Below, piece after piece: positions 36,706 through 45,699 of a DNA stretch of 64,000 nt (position 1 is the stretch's first letter; each line of letters starts with the position of its first letter). Made by a program: the position numbers and the translations under genes. The notes beneath the pieces were generated by a model. It worked only from the letters and a program-made list of their open reading frames with translations, ran no database searches and had not been told where the DNA came from. Origin of the DNA: Homoserinimonas sp. OAct 916. GTDB lineage: Bacteria > Actinomycetota > Actinomycetes > Actinomycetales > Microbacteriaceae. The stretch lies in contig NZ_QJHB01000001.1 of NCBI RefSeq assembly GCF_003260275.1, positions 186,001 to 250,000 of the forward strand, written 5' to 3'.

Positions 36706-38001
36706 ATGAAGATCGCCGTCATCGCCCTCGGGAAGATCGGCCTGCCGCTGGCCGTGCAGTTCGCAGACAAAGGACATGAGGTCGTCGGCGTCGATGTGAA
36801 CCAGCACACGGTCGACCAGGTGAATGCCGGCACGGAGCCGTTCCCCGGCGAGGCCCACCTGCAGGAGAAGCTGTCGGCCCTGGTGCCGGCCGGGCGGCTG
36901 CGGGCAACCACCGACTACGCGGATGCCATTCCCGGAGCCGATGCGGTGGTGCTGGTGGTGCCGCTGTTCGTCGACCAGGAGGCTCAACCCGACTTCGGCT
37001 GGATGGATGCCGCCACACGGTCGCTGGCCGAACACCTGACCGCCGACACTCTCGTCGCCTACGAGACGACCCTGCCGGTCGGCACCACGCGCACACGATG
37101 GAAGCCTCTGATCGAGGAGGTCTCCGGCCTGGCCGAGGGGAAGGATTTCCATCTGGTCTTCTCACCCGAGCGTGTGCTGACCGGACGCGTTTTCGAAGAT
37201 CTGCGCAAGTACCCGAAACTTGTCGGCGGCCTGTCAGAAGCCGGTGCCGCCCGGGCGGTGGAGTTCTACAACGCAGTTCTCGACTTCGACGATCGGCCCG
37301 ACCTGGCTCGCGGAAACGGGGTGTGGGATCTCGGCTCGGCGGAGGCATCCGAACTCGCCAAACTCGCCGAGACCACCTACCGGGATGTGAACATCGGACT
37401 CGCGAACCAGTTCGCCCGCTATGCGGCCAGCGCTGGAATCGACATCTACCAGGTGATCGAGGCCTCCAACTCGCAGCCCTACAGCCACATCCACCAGCCG
37501 GGAATCGCGGTCGGCGGGCATTGCATTCCGGTCTACCCCAGGCTGTACCTGTGGAACGACCCGGCCGCGACCGTGGTGCGGGCTGCCCGCGAGGCGAACG
37601 CGGGTATGCCCGACTACACGGTCGGCCTGCTCGAGGGAGCCCACGGCACCCTCGACGGGCAGAGGGTGGTCGTGCTCGGCGCCGCATACCGGGGCGGGGT
37701 GAAGGAAACGGCCTTCTCCGGGGTGTTCCAGGCGGTCACCGCCCTCGAATCCCGCGGCGCGATCGTCAGCGTGCACGATCCGCTCTACTCAGATGACGAA
37801 CTGGGCCGGCTCGGGTTCACCCCCTACCATCTGGGCGAACCGGTCGACGCTGCGGTGGTGCAGGCCGACCACGTCGAGTACCGCCGCCTCACATCGGCCG
37901 ACCTGCCGGGCATCCGCACTCTCGTCGACGGCCGCAGGGTGACCGACCCCGCGGCCTGGCCCGGCGTCACCCACCGGGTCATCGGCCGGTCATATTCGTG
38001 A
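36706..38001 (+). CDS. UDP-sugar 6-dehydrogenase (WbpA/WecC-like)
   Basis: 431-residue NAD-dependent dehydrogenase. The Rossmann start reads MKIAVIALGKIGLPLAVQFA; the nucleophile is Cys273 in AVGGHCIPVYP, with ELAKLAETTYRDVNI (Lys219) as the central signature and AYRGGVKETAFS in the C-terminal domain. The VPVYP-type segment after the cysteine suits UDP-N-acetyl-hexosamine dehydrogenases better than UDP-glucose dehydrogenase. It would make UDP-GlcNAcA, the input for the WbpB-like enzyme 13 kb upstream. AAAGG lies about 10 nt before the ATG. The stop overlaps the next GTG by 4 nt. Confidence 0.86.
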   Translation: MKIAVIALGKIGLPLAVQFADKGHEVVGVDVNQHTVDQVNAGTEPFPGEAHLQEKLSALVPAGRLRATTDYADAIPGADAVVLVVPLFVDQEAQPDFGWMDAATRSLAEHLTADTLVAYETTLPVGTTRTRWKPLIEEVSGLAEGKDFHLVFSPERVLTGRVFEDLRKYPKLVGGLSEAGAARAVEFYNAVLDFDDRPDLARGNGVWDLGSAEASELAKLAETTYRDVNIGLANQFARYAASAGIDIYQVIEASNSQPYSHIHQPGIAVGGHCIPVYPRLYLWNDPAATVVRAAREANAGMPDYTVGLLEGAHGTLDGQRVVVLGAAYRGGVKETAFSGVFQAVTALESRGAIVSVHDPLYSDDELGRLGFTPYHLGEPVDAAVVQADHVEYRRLTSADLPGIRTLVDGRRVTDPAAWPGVTHRVIGRSYS

Positions 38002-39146
38002 GAATCGCGCTCACCGAGAGCAGGTTGGTCCTTCCGCCGACCTACTTCACCCTGAGCCACGCGGAGCGGCTCAAGGCCGAGCACGAGTTCAGCATGTTCA
38101 CCATGATCGCCCGCATCGACGACCCTCGTGTGAGCGTGCCGGTGCAGCAATCGGTGCCGCACGAGCGCTGGCCGTTCAGCCGCATGTCCTTTCGTCAGCG
38201 GGAGCTGCTCATGCCCGCATTCATGCCGCGGCTCACCCGGCAGATCGTGCGGTACACGCCCGACGTGATCCACCTGCATTTCGCGACGTGGTCTCTGGCC
38301 GCGGTCAAAGCCGCGCGATCAAGCGGCACCCCGCTGATCACCACCGTGCACGGCGCCGATGTGGCGGCGGCCCTCCGCACCCCCCACACCGCAATGGAGC
38401 GATGGCACCAGCGCAATGTGGCCGCTGCCCGAACGGCAAGCACCCGCGTCTTGGCGGTGAGCGAGTACCTCGCCGGCCGTGCGGTGCGCGCCGGATTCGA
38501 CCCGTCTCGGCTCGAGGTACATTATTTGGGGGTGGATGCCGACTACTTCACCCCAGCCGCGCCCGGGGCAGAAGCACACAGTTGCGCAGATTCTGAACTG
38601 CCGCTGGTCTTGTTCGTCGGCGCCCTGAGCGTGCTGAAAGGGGCGCGCGACCTGGTGCGGGCATCCGTCGGCCTCGTCGACACGGTGCCCCATCGGCTGG
38701 TTCTGGTCGGGGAGGGGCCTCTTGAGAAAGAACTGCGGTCGAGCACGGAAGATCAACCACACGTGTCGTTCACCGGTTCGATCGACCGCGAGGCGGTGCG
38801 CGAGTTGATGCGCACAGCGACGGTCTTCGTGCTGCCGACCCAGGAGACCCGCGGCCAACGGGAGTCGGCCGGGCTCGTTCTTCTTGAGGCGCAGGCCTGC
38901 GGAACCCCGGTCGTCGCCTATGACAGTGGGGGCACCACGGAGATGTTCCGCAAAGACGTGACCGGTGTTGCTGTTCCGGAGAAAGACACTGCCGCGCTGC
39001 AGTTTGCCATCGGCCAGGTTCTGGCCATGCCGACAACGGAATACATCGCGATGCGAACGGCCGCGCGCGAATTCGTGCTGACGGAACGCAGCCTTGCGCT
39101 CAGCTGCACCCAACTGGTCGACCACTACCGCGACGTGCTGGGCTGA
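37998..39146 (+). CDS. GT4 glycosyltransferase
   Basis: 382-residue GT-B enzyme: DVIHLHFATWSLAAVKAA and TTVHGADVAAALR in the N-terminal domain; PLVLFVGALSVLKGARDLVRA, RLVLVGEGPLEKELR and ESAGLVLLEAQACGTPVVAYDSGG in the C-terminal domain, with the E-x7-E-type nucleotide-sugar site. It starts with GTG 37998 inside the dehydrogenase stop (GTGA), so it is translated with it and may use a UDP-uronic acid derived from that enzyme's product. Convergent with the second protease gene 25 bp away. Confidence 0.87.
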   Translation: MRIALTESRLVLPPTYFTLSHAERLKAEHEFSMFTMIARIDDPRVSVPVQQSVPHERWPFSRMSFRQRELLMPAFMPRLTRQIVRYTPDVIHLHFATWSLAAVKAARSSGTPLITTVHGADVAAALRTPHTAMERWHQRNVAAARTASTRVLAVSEYLAGRAVRAGFDPSRLEVHYLGVDADYFTPAAPGAEAHSCADSELPLVLFVGALSVLKGARDLVRASVGLVDTVPHRLVLVGEGPLEKELRSSTEDQPHVSFTGSIDREAVRELMRTATVFVLPTQETRGQRESAGLVLLEAQACGTPVVAYDSGGTTEMFRKDVTGVAVPEKDTAALQFAIGQVLAMPTTEYIAMRTAAREFVLTERSLALSCTQLVDHYRDVLG

Positions 39147-39171
39147 AGCCCGAAGACAGCACGACCGAAGA

Positions 39172-41847
39172 TCAGCAGCGACCCAGCTTCGCCACCGTTC
39201 CGGAAAGCGCCCCGGTGCCTCCCAGCAGGGTGACCTTTTTCGACCCTGAGGAGTGGATGTCCTTCAGGATTCCGTCCGGCACGCACTTCGGCATGACCAC
39301 GTAGAGCGGCGCCTTGGTCTTGCCGGCCAGTGCCGCCCCGGCAAGCGCGTCGGGGAACTGCATCCCCGTGGCCAGGAACGTGCGCTCCGCCTTCGGGAAG
39401 GCGTGCTTGTTGATCTTCTGGCTGGTGTCGAAACGATCCGTTCCGGCGAACCGCGTCACCGTGTAACTCGTGAGCGACGCCTCGAAGGTCGAGTTGACCG
39501 CGCCGGTGCCGCCCGCGATGAAGACACTCTTCGGCTTCACCTTCTTCAGCAGCGCCGCCGTCGCGGAGTCGAGCTTCTTGCCCGTGCGCCCGTCAACGAG
39601 GATGACCGGGGCCTTCTTCGCCCCACCGGCCGCCGATGCCGACAAGGCGTCCGGATAGTTGAACCCGGTCGCCAGATAGGCAGCAGACGCCGACGGGAAT
39701 GCTTCACTGCTCACCTTGCGCGACGTGTCGAACCGGTCTTTGCCGGCGATCCGCTTCACCGTGGCCAATTTCTTCAACTCGTTCTCGACGGCCTTCGAAA
39801 CAGCGCCTGTACCGCCGACCACGACGATCTGCGATGGTTTCAGGCGCTTGATCTCCGCTTTCACCACGGCGGGAAGCGTCTTGGTCATCGTCAGGAGCAG
39901 TGGCGCACCCTTTGCTGCGGCAGCCGGGGCCGCCGAAAGTGCATCCGGGTAGTCCTGGCCGGTCGCTACGTAGACGACTTTGGCGGTCGTGAAGCCGTAC
40001 TTGGAGATATTCGCGGCGGTGGCATAGCGGTCGTCGCCCTGGATCCGGTCGATCGAGGTGACGCTGCTGCCAAAACCCTTCAGCGTGATCTCGACGGTGG
40101 CCTTGCCGCTCGCAATGGAGGCGACCTTGACGTTCACTCCACCACCCCGCCCGGAGAGGCTCTCCCCCGCGATCATGGCGATCGCGCGGGGTTCGTCGGC
40201 AGCAGGCTCCGGGGCTCTCAGCACCGCGCTGGTGCCGTCGATCGCCTTCGAAGTAGCGTCTTCGTCGACGTCGGTGCGTACTTTCAAGACTCGCACTCCG
40301 GTGCCGAGCCAGCTGGCGTAAGGCCGAGGCATCCACAGTGGTTCATCGATGGTGTAGAAGGCATTCTTGTCCAGCCCTGTGCCACCGCGGTATTCGACGT
40401 AGTACTTCTCACCGGTCTTCGGGTCGGTGATGCGGATGCCGCGCAGACCCTCGGTCGCCGAGGCCGGTTCCAGTGTGACCTTCACCTTCCCAACAGCGCC
40501 GGTCTTGGGGAGGGTGACCGACTTGAGTTCGCCTGCGCGGTAGAAGCCCAGGCGGGCCTTGTGGGTCGCGTTCAACGCGTTCGCCGTGTCGGCGTCGTTG
40601 ACACCGCTGAAACCCATGACGTCATAGAGATCCATGTAGCTGTAGTCGTCACAGTCGCTGGAGAACGTGTTCGTCTTCGAGTTGTACGCCCCATCGACGA
40701 CCTTGCCCCCCACACAGTTGTGCACATTTGAGTGGTTCAGGCTGAGATTGTGCCCGAACTCGTGGGTAGTCAACTCGTTGTTCGCACCGCCCTGAGCGGC
40801 AACCCAGAGCACGCCGCCGCTGGTCGACTCGGACCCGATTGAGGCCAGCCCGGAGAAGTCGACCACGTCCTCGCAATAGGTGGGGCTGAACACCGCAAGG
40901 TGCCGTGAGCTGGTCTGCGCCAAGTAGTACTCGGGAGTGTTGTACTTGCCGAACTTCTTCAGCGCCTCGTTCCAGAGGAAGCCATCTGGACTGCACCCGC
41001 CAGAATACGTGCCGCGTTCAGACGTGTAGGTCTTGACCGTGCCGACGGCGATGCTCGAAATGCTTCCGTTCGACTGCCCGTTCCAGTAGGTGCTGAGCTT
41101 GCCGAACAGCGTCTTCGCCCCAGCTGCGGTGAGAATCTGCCCTGTGGCCTCGCCAGCGGGAGTGACGATAGCCACGTCGACAGTGTGTTTCTTAACGGCA
41201 TTTGCAGCAGCAACCCCGGCTTCGAATCTGGCCGAGGCCAGCGGAAATTCCGACTCCAGACCAGACGACGCCTCGAACACGGCAGCGCTTGTCTCCGAGT
41301 CGAGAACGACCGACTTCTGGGCGGATTGGCCAACCGCGTCCTGCTGCTCCGTCGAAAGCTCCCCAAGAACCGCAGCAGGGACGGTGACAGTTCCGGTCAC
41401 GTGGCTGCCGGTCTGTATAACAGGGTCGATGTCGCCGGTGACCCGCACGGTTTCACCGGTCGTGGTGAACACCAGATACAGAAAGTCGGAATCTGGTTGC
41501 TCGCCCGGCTGGCCAAAAGTCGCCGGGTCGAACCGCGGGGCTTCGACGGGAATCACAGCGAAGGTGCCATCGATGCGCAACAGGGCCTCCCCTTCACCGA
41601 CTGTGGATTCGAGTTCGATCACAGCCGGCTGCTCCGACTGCTCGCCCTCGTCAGCAGGATCGGCGTCCTCTACTTCAAGACTCACATCGGAGTCGATTCC
41701 CGCCTCGACCGATTCGGCGAGTTCTGGACCTTCCGCGAATGCGGCGGGCGCCGAGACCGCGCCCGCCAGCACCGCGAAGATCGCGGCGGCCGACACAGAC
41801 AGTCTTCGAAAACGGCAGACGGAGTCAGTGCGATCGGTCAGAGCCAT
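39172..41847 (-). CDS. Secreted metalloprotease with cell-wall-binding repeats (2)
   Basis: 891-residue paralogue of the protease at 29645-32344, with the same order: signal peptide (ends APAAFA, about 38), acidic linker, propeptide-like region, zinc site HEFGHNLSLNHSNVHNC at about 360, possible Met-turn LYDVMGFSG, and three cell-wall-binding 2 repeats (RIQGDDRYATAANISK, RIAGKDRFDTSRKVS, RFAGTDRFDTSQKIN). GAGGAA lies before ATG 41847. The two proteases differ mostly in the N-terminal 200 residues and around the active site, so substrates may differ. Sequence identity in the repeats makes this pair a possible recombination site. Confidence 0.87.
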   Translation of the reverse strand: MALTDRTDSVCRFRRLSVSAAAIFAVLAGAVSAPAAFAEGPELAESVEAGIDSDVSLEVEDADPADEGEQSEQPAVIELESTVGEGEALLRIDGTFAVIPVEAPRFDPATFGQPGEQPDSDFLYLVFTTTGETVRVTGDIDPVIQTGSHVTGTVTVPAAVLGELSTEQQDAVGQSAQKSVVLDSETSAAVFEASSGLESEFPLASARFEAGVAAANAVKKHTVDVAIVTPAGEATGQILTAAGAKTLFGKLSTYWNGQSNGSISSIAVGTVKTYTSERGTYSGGCSPDGFLWNEALKKFGKYNTPEYYLAQTSSRHLAVFSPTYCEDVVDFSGLASIGSESTSGGVLWVAAQGGANNELTTHEFGHNLSLNHSNVHNCVGGKVVDGAYNSKTNTFSSDCDDYSYMDLYDVMGFSGVNDADTANALNATHKARLGFYRAGELKSVTLPKTGAVGKVKVTLEPASATEGLRGIRITDPKTGEKYYVEYRGGTGLDKNAFYTIDEPLWMPRPYASWLGTGVRVLKVRTDVDEDATSKAIDGTSAVLRAPEPAADEPRAIAMIAGESLSGRGGGVNVKVASIASGKATVEITLKGFGSSVTSIDRIQGDDRYATAANISKYGFTTAKVVYVATGQDYPDALSAAPAAAAKGAPLLLTMTKTLPAVVKAEIKRLKPSQIVVVGGTGAVSKAVENELKKLATVKRIAGKDRFDTSRKVSSEAFPSASAAYLATGFNYPDALSASAAGGAKKAPVILVDGRTGKKLDSATAALLKKVKPKSVFIAGGTGAVNSTFEASLTSYTVTRFAGTDRFDTSQKINKHAFPKAERTFLATGMQFPDALAGAALAGKTKAPLYVVMPKCVPDGILKDIHSSGSKKVTLLGGTGALSGTVAKLGRC

Positions 41848-42029
41848 TCTGGGGATTCCTCTACATTGAGCAACGGCACTGCCGCGGTGTGTGAAGTTAA
41901 GTGAACCTCAATTATTAGCAGGAAGCCCCGACAGAGTACAGTTCACCCTCCCACCCAAAAGGCGGGCCATCTGCCCCTGAGCACCCAGTTGGAGTTCACC
42001 CGGAGGCGGCGGTGCATTCCGTTGGAACG

Positions 42030-44405
42030 TCAGCAGGTGTTGAGCCGGCTGACGTCTGCCGTGAGTACACCCGGGCCTCCGAGCAGTGAAACGCGTGTCG
42101 CGCTCGACACGGTGATGTCGAAGAGAACCTGGGGAGCCAGGCAGTTCTTGGCCACGACGTACACGGGGGCGTTCTGCGCCCCGGCCAGGGCCGCTCCGGT
42201 GAGGGCATCGGGGAACTGGCTTGCCGAGGCCACGTAGGCGCGTGCGGTCGTCGGGAACGCGGCCTTGTTGATCAGCCGGCTCGTTTCGTACCTGTCGGCG
42301 CCGGCCCGACGAGCGGGATTGAACGCTTTCAGTGAAGTCTGGATGCCCGAAGTCACCACTCCGGTGCCCCCGGCGATGATCGTGCGGGTCACCCCAAGCT
42401 TTGTGAGCAACGCCTTGGTGGGCGCATCAATGGCATTCTTGCGGCCGTCCACGAGCATCACCGGCGCCTTGATCGCACCCGCTGCGGCCGATGCCGAAAG
42501 CGCATCTGGGAAGTCCATCCCCGTCGCCAGATAGGCGGTCTCGGCCGACGGGAAGGCGTTGGAGATGACCTTGCGGGCAGTGTCGAACCGGTCGGTCCCG
42601 CCCAGTCGCTTCGTTGGTGCGATCGTTTTGAGCACGTCCATCACCGAGTTGGAAACCGCAGAGGTTCCACCCACGACGACAATACTCTTGGGCTGGAGGC
42701 GTTTGATCTCGTTCTTGACCACGTCGGGCAGGCGGTTGGGGATGGTCAGAAGCAGAGGACCGCCCTGCTTGGCGGCCGCCGGGGCTGCGGCCAGGGCGTC
42801 CGGATAGTCGTTCCCCGTGGTCACGTAGACCACGTTGGCGGTCTTCGGGTAGCCGGACTTGGAGATCGCCACTGCGGTCCAGTAGCGGTCATCGCCGGAG
42901 ATCCGGTCGGTCTTGAGGGCAGCACGCATGACCACCTTCGGTTGCGTGGTCGACGACCAGCTGATGGTGCCCTTCTCGAACTCGGATCGAATCTGCCCGC
43001 CCGCGGCGGTGATCGGTTCAGCCAGCGGAAAGCCGAGCTTGCCGCCCGGTCCCCCAGCATCGGCATAGGCAGACAGCGCGACTTTCGGTACGCTGACCGC
43101 GCCGGTCGCACTTGACCAGAAGATTGCGCCGCTCTCGAAGACCTGACTGTACCCGCCCGGTTCCGGTTGCATGCCCGCCGCGGGATAGCCGAGCGTGCCG
43201 CCCGCACCGCCCAGAGCCGCATAGAGCGAGTAGATCCCGCCGGAGGAGTGTTGGGTGCCTCGTGCTGAACTCCAGAAGATCGCACCATTCTGGAACTTCT
43301 GGCTGTAGCCGCCCTTGCCGTCATTCACCATGTCACCGACCGGGTAGCCGAGCGTGCCGGTGGGGCCACCGAGCCCGATGTAGCTATGGCCGATCGCACC
43401 GGAGGTTCGGTAGGCGCCGGTCTTCTGGTGCCAGTAGGCCCAACCGCGCTGGAACTCCTGCCCGATGCCGCCGTTGGAGTACTTGACGGGCACGTTTGTC
43501 GCGTAGCCGAGCAACCCGGTGGAACCGCCGGTGGAATCCCAGAGTGCCTTCAGCTTGGCATCGGCCGCGTACCCCTGCGTCGAGCCGAACCAGTCGACGA
43601 AGTAGTTGAAGAAGTTGCGGTTGCCATAGGCCGAGCATCCGTTGCCCAACCCATAGCCGGCGTTCAGCGCCGCGGCATTCGGCGTGTACGGGGTATAGGT
43701 GTAGAGGCTGCTGGTGGCCTCGTTCTGGATCCTGACCGCCTTGGTGCCGCAGGAGGCATCAGGGTGGTAGCGCACGTTCACGGTCTTGCCGGGAGCGTAC
43801 TGGCGGAAGGTGGAGTACCATTCCGTGCCGGGGCCGGTACCTTTCGGCATGGTGTAGCGCTGGAAGGCCCACGTGCCGGTGTAGACCTGGTTGAAGAATC
43901 CGTAGTAGTTGATGTCGCAGTCGGCGGTGTCGGGGCATCCGTAGCCCATCGCCGAGCGGTACATGCGGGCGCTCGGCCAATCATCGGTGATGAATCCCTG
44001 CTCCTTCTGGAGCGTGACCAGGATGACCTGGGGGTTCACGTTGCAGGCCTTGGCCACTTTGTAGATGATGGTGGCCGCCGACTCGTTCTTGGCGCCGGTG
44101 TAGCCGGCGCACATCGGGTCTTTCGGCCGGTTCGGTGTGTCCTGCTTGTAATCGATGAGGCAGGTGTATCCGGTGCGACAGGTCGAGACCTTCGACTTCA
44201 AGAACGCCTGGATCTGTGCGACGGTCATGGTGCTCGGATTGAAGAACACGGTGTCGCTGATGATGTTGCCCGGATCGAACTTCGAGAGGTCGGCAGCTTC
44301 AGCAGAGGGCGGCGTGGTGACGGTGGCTTCGACAGCGACCAGACCGGCAGCCAGCATGCCGACGGCGGCGACGGCAGCCAGAAATCGGCGCATACCTCGA
44401 CGCAT
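42030..44405 (-). CDS. Secreted LGFP-repeat protein with cell-wall-binding repeats
   Basis: 791 residues. A signal peptide (about 1-37, ending SAEAA) precedes a Cys-rich N-terminal domain (about 38-260) with VNPQVILVTLQKEQGFITD, which looks like a lysozyme/transglycosylase-type helix with a Glu. About five LGFP repeats (roughly 275-500; GGSTGLLGYATN, GGPTGTLGYPVG, GGAGGTLGYPAAG, GGPGGKLGFPLAE) may bind wall arabinogalactan or teichoic acid. Three cell-wall-binding 2 repeats end it, as in the two proteases. A strong GGAGGTGAAC site is 2-7 nt before ATG 44405. Possibly a wall-remodelling hydrolase; catalysis is unproven. Confidence 0.85.
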   Translation of the reverse strand: MRRGMRRFLAAVAAVGMLAAGLVAVEATVTTPPSAEAADLSKFDPGNIISDTVFFNPSTMTVAQIQAFLKSKVSTCRTGYTCLIDYKQDTPNRPKDPMCAGYTGAKNESAATIIYKVAKACNVNPQVILVTLQKEQGFITDDWPSARMYRSAMGYGCPDTADCDINYYGFFNQVYTGTWAFQRYTMPKGTGPGTEWYSTFRQYAPGKTVNVRYHPDASCGTKAVRIQNEATSSLYTYTPYTPNAAALNAGYGLGNGCSAYGNRNFFNYFVDWFGSTQGYAADAKLKALWDSTGGSTGLLGYATNVPVKYSNGGIGQEFQRGWAYWHQKTGAYRTSGAIGHSYIGLGGPTGTLGYPVGDMVNDGKGGYSQKFQNGAIFWSSARGTQHSSGGIYSLYAALGGAGGTLGYPAAGMQPEPGGYSQVFESGAIFWSSATGAVSVPKVALSAYADAGGPGGKLGFPLAEPITAAGGQIRSEFEKGTISWSSTTQPKVVMRAALKTDRISGDDRYWTAVAISKSGYPKTANVVYVTTGNDYPDALAAAPAAAKQGGPLLLTIPNRLPDVVKNEIKRLQPKSIVVVGGTSAVSNSVMDVLKTIAPTKRLGGTDRFDTARKVISNAFPSAETAYLATGMDFPDALSASAAAGAIKAPVMLVDGRKNAIDAPTKALLTKLGVTRTIIAGGTGVVTSGIQTSLKAFNPARRAGADRYETSRLINKAAFPTTARAYVASASQFPDALTGAALAGAQNAPVYVVAKNCLAPQVLFDITVSSATRVSLLGGPGVLTADVSRLNTC

Positions 44406-44431
44406 CGTTCACCTCCGTCCCGAAAATCATT

Positions 44432-44470
44432 TGGCGAACACTGATGTGGCGAACACTGATGTGGCGAACT
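44432..44470 (-). repeat. 15-bp direct repeat upstream of the LGFP-repeat gene
   Basis: TGGCGAACACTGATG occurs at 44432-44446 and 44447-44461, with a third partial copy at 44462-44470. It lies 27 bp upstream of the ATG on the minus strand. A possible -10 box (TACGAT on the minus strand, just upstream) would place the repeats in the 5' leader; otherwise they could be a tandem operator. Confidence 0.85.
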
Positions 44471-44665
44471 CGCACATCGAGCCATCGTACAGTGCCACAT
44501 TTGCTGGGGACGCTTACTCGCCGCGTGTCCGAAGATCAGACCCGGTTGCGCTCCCCGTGTGCAGGGGGCACGTCAAATCCGCGGGTTGAGGAAATAGCGT
44601 GCAGGCAGGTCGTCCGTTCGAGACGGTCGCTGCGCGAGACCCTCCGCCAATGTAGAGATCGCTCT

Positions 44666-45634
44666 TCAGCCTGCGAAAACGTGGGCCGACCAGGCCGAGC
44701 GGATGATCTCGGGCAGGTCGTATTTCGACGTCCAGCCGAGTTCGTCGGCTATCAGTTTCACGTCGGCAATGAGTTGGGCCGGGTCGCCGGGTCGCCGGTC
44801 GACGACGATCGGCGTGAGTTCCTTTTCGCTGGCCACACCGATCTCACGGATGACGTCGGCCACGCTGGCGCCGCTCCCCGTGCCCACGTTGAAGATCGAA
44901 TGCGGCCGATCGTCACGGTCGAGATAGTCGAGGGCCGCAATGTGCGCCTCGGCAAGGTCGAGCACGTGCACGTAGTCACGGATGCAGGTGCCGTCGGGCG
45001 TGGGATAGTCGTCGCCGAAGATCAGTGGTTCGGCCCCGGCATCCATCTTCTCGAACACCATCGTTACAAGGTTGAGGGCTGCCGGGTCGCCCAGATCGTC
45101 CCAGCCCGCGCCGGCCACGTTGAAGTAGCGCAGGTTGGCACCGCGCAATCCCCACGCGGTGGCGGCGTCTGCCACCAGCCATTCGCCAACAAGTTTGGTC
45201 TCTCCGTACGGGTTGATCGGTTGCGGCAATTGTCTCTCATCTACCTGCTCCAGCGCAGGGATTCCGTACACGGCCGCCGACGAGGAGACCACCATGCGAT
45301 CGACGCCGGTCTCCTCCATCGCCTCGAGCAAGTTGGCCAGGCCGCCCACGTTCTGCTGAAAGTACCGGGCCGGCTTCGACACCGACTCGCCGACCTGTTT
45401 CTTGGCGGCAAAGTTGATCACTGCCGTGACCTCGTGTTCGCGCATCACCGCAGCGAGCGGTTTGCGCGACGAATCCGCGGCGATATCCAACTGAACCAGC
45501 GGTGCATCCCCGATTCGGGACGCGTCACCGGTGGTGAGGTCGTCGACGACCACCACGTTCCGACCCTGTTGCGCCAGAAGTCGAACAACGTGCGCACCGA
45601 TGTACCCGGCACCGCCGGCAACCAAAACTGTCAT
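44666..45634 (-). CDS. galE: UDP-glucose 4-epimerase
   Basis: 322-residue extended SDR. GGAGYIGAHVV (7-17) binds NAD, VSSSAAVYG holds the catalytic Ser, and the YGETK motif the Tyr and Lys; LRYFNVAGA and RDYVHVLDLAEAH complete the GalE pattern. It makes UDP-galactose (or UDP-GalNAc) for the glycosyltransferases of the region. Minus-strand TACTCT (45646-45641) ends 6 nt before the ATG, so the transcript is probably leaderless. Divergent from the following SDR gene. Confidence 0.92.
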   Translation of the reverse strand: MTVLVAGGAGYIGAHVVRLLAQQGRNVVVVDDLTTGDASRIGDAPLVQLDIAADSSRKPLAAVMREHEVTAVINFAAKKQVGESVSKPARYFQQNVGGLANLLEAMEETGVDRMVVSSSAAVYGIPALEQVDERQLPQPINPYGETKLVGEWLVADAATAWGLRGANLRYFNVAGAGWDDLGDPAALNLVTMVFEKMDAGAEPLIFGDDYPTPDGTCIRDYVHVLDLAEAHIAALDYLDRDDRPHSIFNVGTGSGASVADVIREIGVASEKELTPIVVDRRPGDPAQLIADVKLIADELGWTSKYDLPEIIRSAWSAHVFAG

Positions 45635-45640
45635 GCGTCA

Positions 45641-45693
45641 AGAGTACGGGGCAGTTGGCGTTCAGATGCTCCCAAGCGGCCTCCAGCTAACAT
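45641..45693. promoter_or_regulatory. Divergent leaderless -10 boxes of galE and the SDR gene
   Basis: TACTCT on the minus strand (45646-45641) ends 6 nt before ATG 45634, and TAACAT on the plus strand (45688-45693) ends 6 nt before ATG 45700. The region is only 65 bp, so the promoters are back to back. No -35 boxes are obvious. Confidence 0.45.
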
Positions 45694-45699
45694 GGAGCA

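Noticed and set aside
44432-44470. CRISPR-like direct repeats
   Set aside because: Units of 15 bp are directly adjacent without spacers and only 2.5 copies exist.
44225-44500. Minus-strand frame with CSPHQCSPHQ repeat
   Set aside because: The repeat is just the 15-bp nucleotide repeat read through; the frame overlaps the signal-peptide region of the LGFP gene and has no support.
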